Part shown: piece by piece, positions 6,261-6,629 of the stretch
How positions within the stretch are numbered: the first letter of the stretch is position 1
Layout of the letters: the number at the start of each line of letters is the position of its first letter
Source: an uncultured Bacilli bacterium
Lineage (GTDB): Bacteria > Bacillota_I > Bacilli_A > ML615J-28 > CAG-698
DNA: 6,629 nucleotides
Assembly: GCA_947624315.1 (NCBI GenBank)
Contig: CANQJU010000063.1
Span: 1-6,629 of the forward strand
Direction: 5' to 3'
Translations under genes and position numbers: made by a program
Notes under the pieces: model-generated
Database searches by the model: none
Seen by the model: the letters and a program-made list of their open reading frames with translations, nothing else
Told to the model about the DNA's origin: nothing

Positions 6261-6629
6261 CTATTTAATAATCTTAGTAACGTTACCAGCACCAACTGTA
6301 CGTCCACCTTCACGAATTGAGAATTTAGTTCCTAATTCGATTGCGATTGGGTGAATCAATTCTACATGTAACTCAGCATTATCACCAGGCATAATCATTT
6401 CTACGCCTTCTTTTAATTCGATAACACCAGTAACATCTGTTGTACGGAAATAGAATTGAGGACGATAGTTACTGAAGAATGGAGTATGACGTCCACCTTC
6501 TTCTTTGCTTAATACATAAACTTGAGCATCAAATTCTGTATGAGGTGTAACTGTTTTTGGTTTTGCAAGAACTTGTCCACGTTGTACATTGTCACGAGTA
6601 ACACCACGAAGTAATGTACCAATGTTGTC
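6261..6629 (-). CDS. tuf: Translation elongation factor Tu, C-terminal part (gene truncated by the window edge)
   Basis: EF-Tu is the GTPase that delivers aminoacyl-tRNA to the ribosome. Only the last 122 residues are in the window; the N-terminal GTPase domain lies beyond the right edge. The translated minus strand begins [10 protein letters not shown], in the end of beta-barrel domain 2. It continues through domain 3, including [36 protein letters not shown] and the C-terminal [17 protein letters not shown], and stops with TAG at 6263-6261. These segments are nearly invariant in bacterial EF-Tu and leave little doubt about identity. Codon use differs sharply from the rest of the window: arginine is CGT throughout, rather than the AGA common in the neighbouring genes, and C-ending codons are frequent, as expected for one of the most highly expressed genes. 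A strong terminator follows the stop codon. Confidence 0.98.
   Translation of the reverse strand, partial: DNIGTLLRGVTRDNVQRGQVLAKPKTVTPHTEFDAQVYVLSKEEGGRHTPFFSNYRPQFYFRTTDVTGVIELKEGVEMIMPGDNAELHVELIHPIAIELGTKFSIREGGRTVGAGNVTKIIK

Noticed and set aside
1..6629. Mobile element, CRISPR array, toxin-antitoxin or phage-defence system
   Set aside because: No direct-repeat array, transposase, integrase, terminal inverted repeats or defence-type domain can be seen; the genes are mostly core cell-envelope and housekeeping functions.

Overview
This is an AT-rich chromosomal stretch from a low-GC Gram-positive bacterium. A class A penicillin-binding protein shows the cell builds peptidoglycan. Two secreted proteases carry lipoprotein-type signal peptides. 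The EF-Tu tail reads like Bacilli/Erysipelotrichia-type sequence. TGG encodes tryptophan and TGA is a real stop codon (end of tatD), so the code is standard rather than Mycoplasma-type. The lineage is inferred from sequence character only.

Left part, plus strand: two small genes of unknown function (5-331 and 341-664) end at a clear intrinsic terminator (663-685). A class A PBP gene (733-2652) follows, with all glycosyltransferase (GT51) and transpeptidase motifs intact.

Right part, minus strand, read from the right edge: the 3' end of tuf (EF-Tu; 6629 to 6261), its intrinsic terminator (6246-6217), and an extended -10 promoter (6191-6164). This promoter drives a tight three-gene operon: tatD (6140-5388), an HtrA-like trypsin/PDZ lipoprotein (5379-4210), and a larger paralogue with two Ig-like (BIG2-type) domains before its protease domain (4200-2644). 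Gaps between these genes are 8 and 9 nt, and the Shine-Dalgarno of each protease gene abuts or overlaps the previous stop codon. The operon converges on the PBP gene and overlaps its last 9 bp. Its apparent terminator hairpin lies inside the 3' coding end of the PBP gene.

The PBP makes and crosslinks peptidoglycan outside the membrane, where the two HtrA-like proteases would also sit, probably for quality control or regulated cleavage of surface proteins. TatD is a cytoplasmic metal-dependent nuclease/hydrolase. No mobile element, CRISPR array, RNA gene or defence system is visible. The features most worth a second look are the EF-hand-like acidic loop at the same place in both proteases, the terminator embedded in the PBP coding sequence, the diverged tandem protease pair, and a possible frameshift at the end of the first gene.
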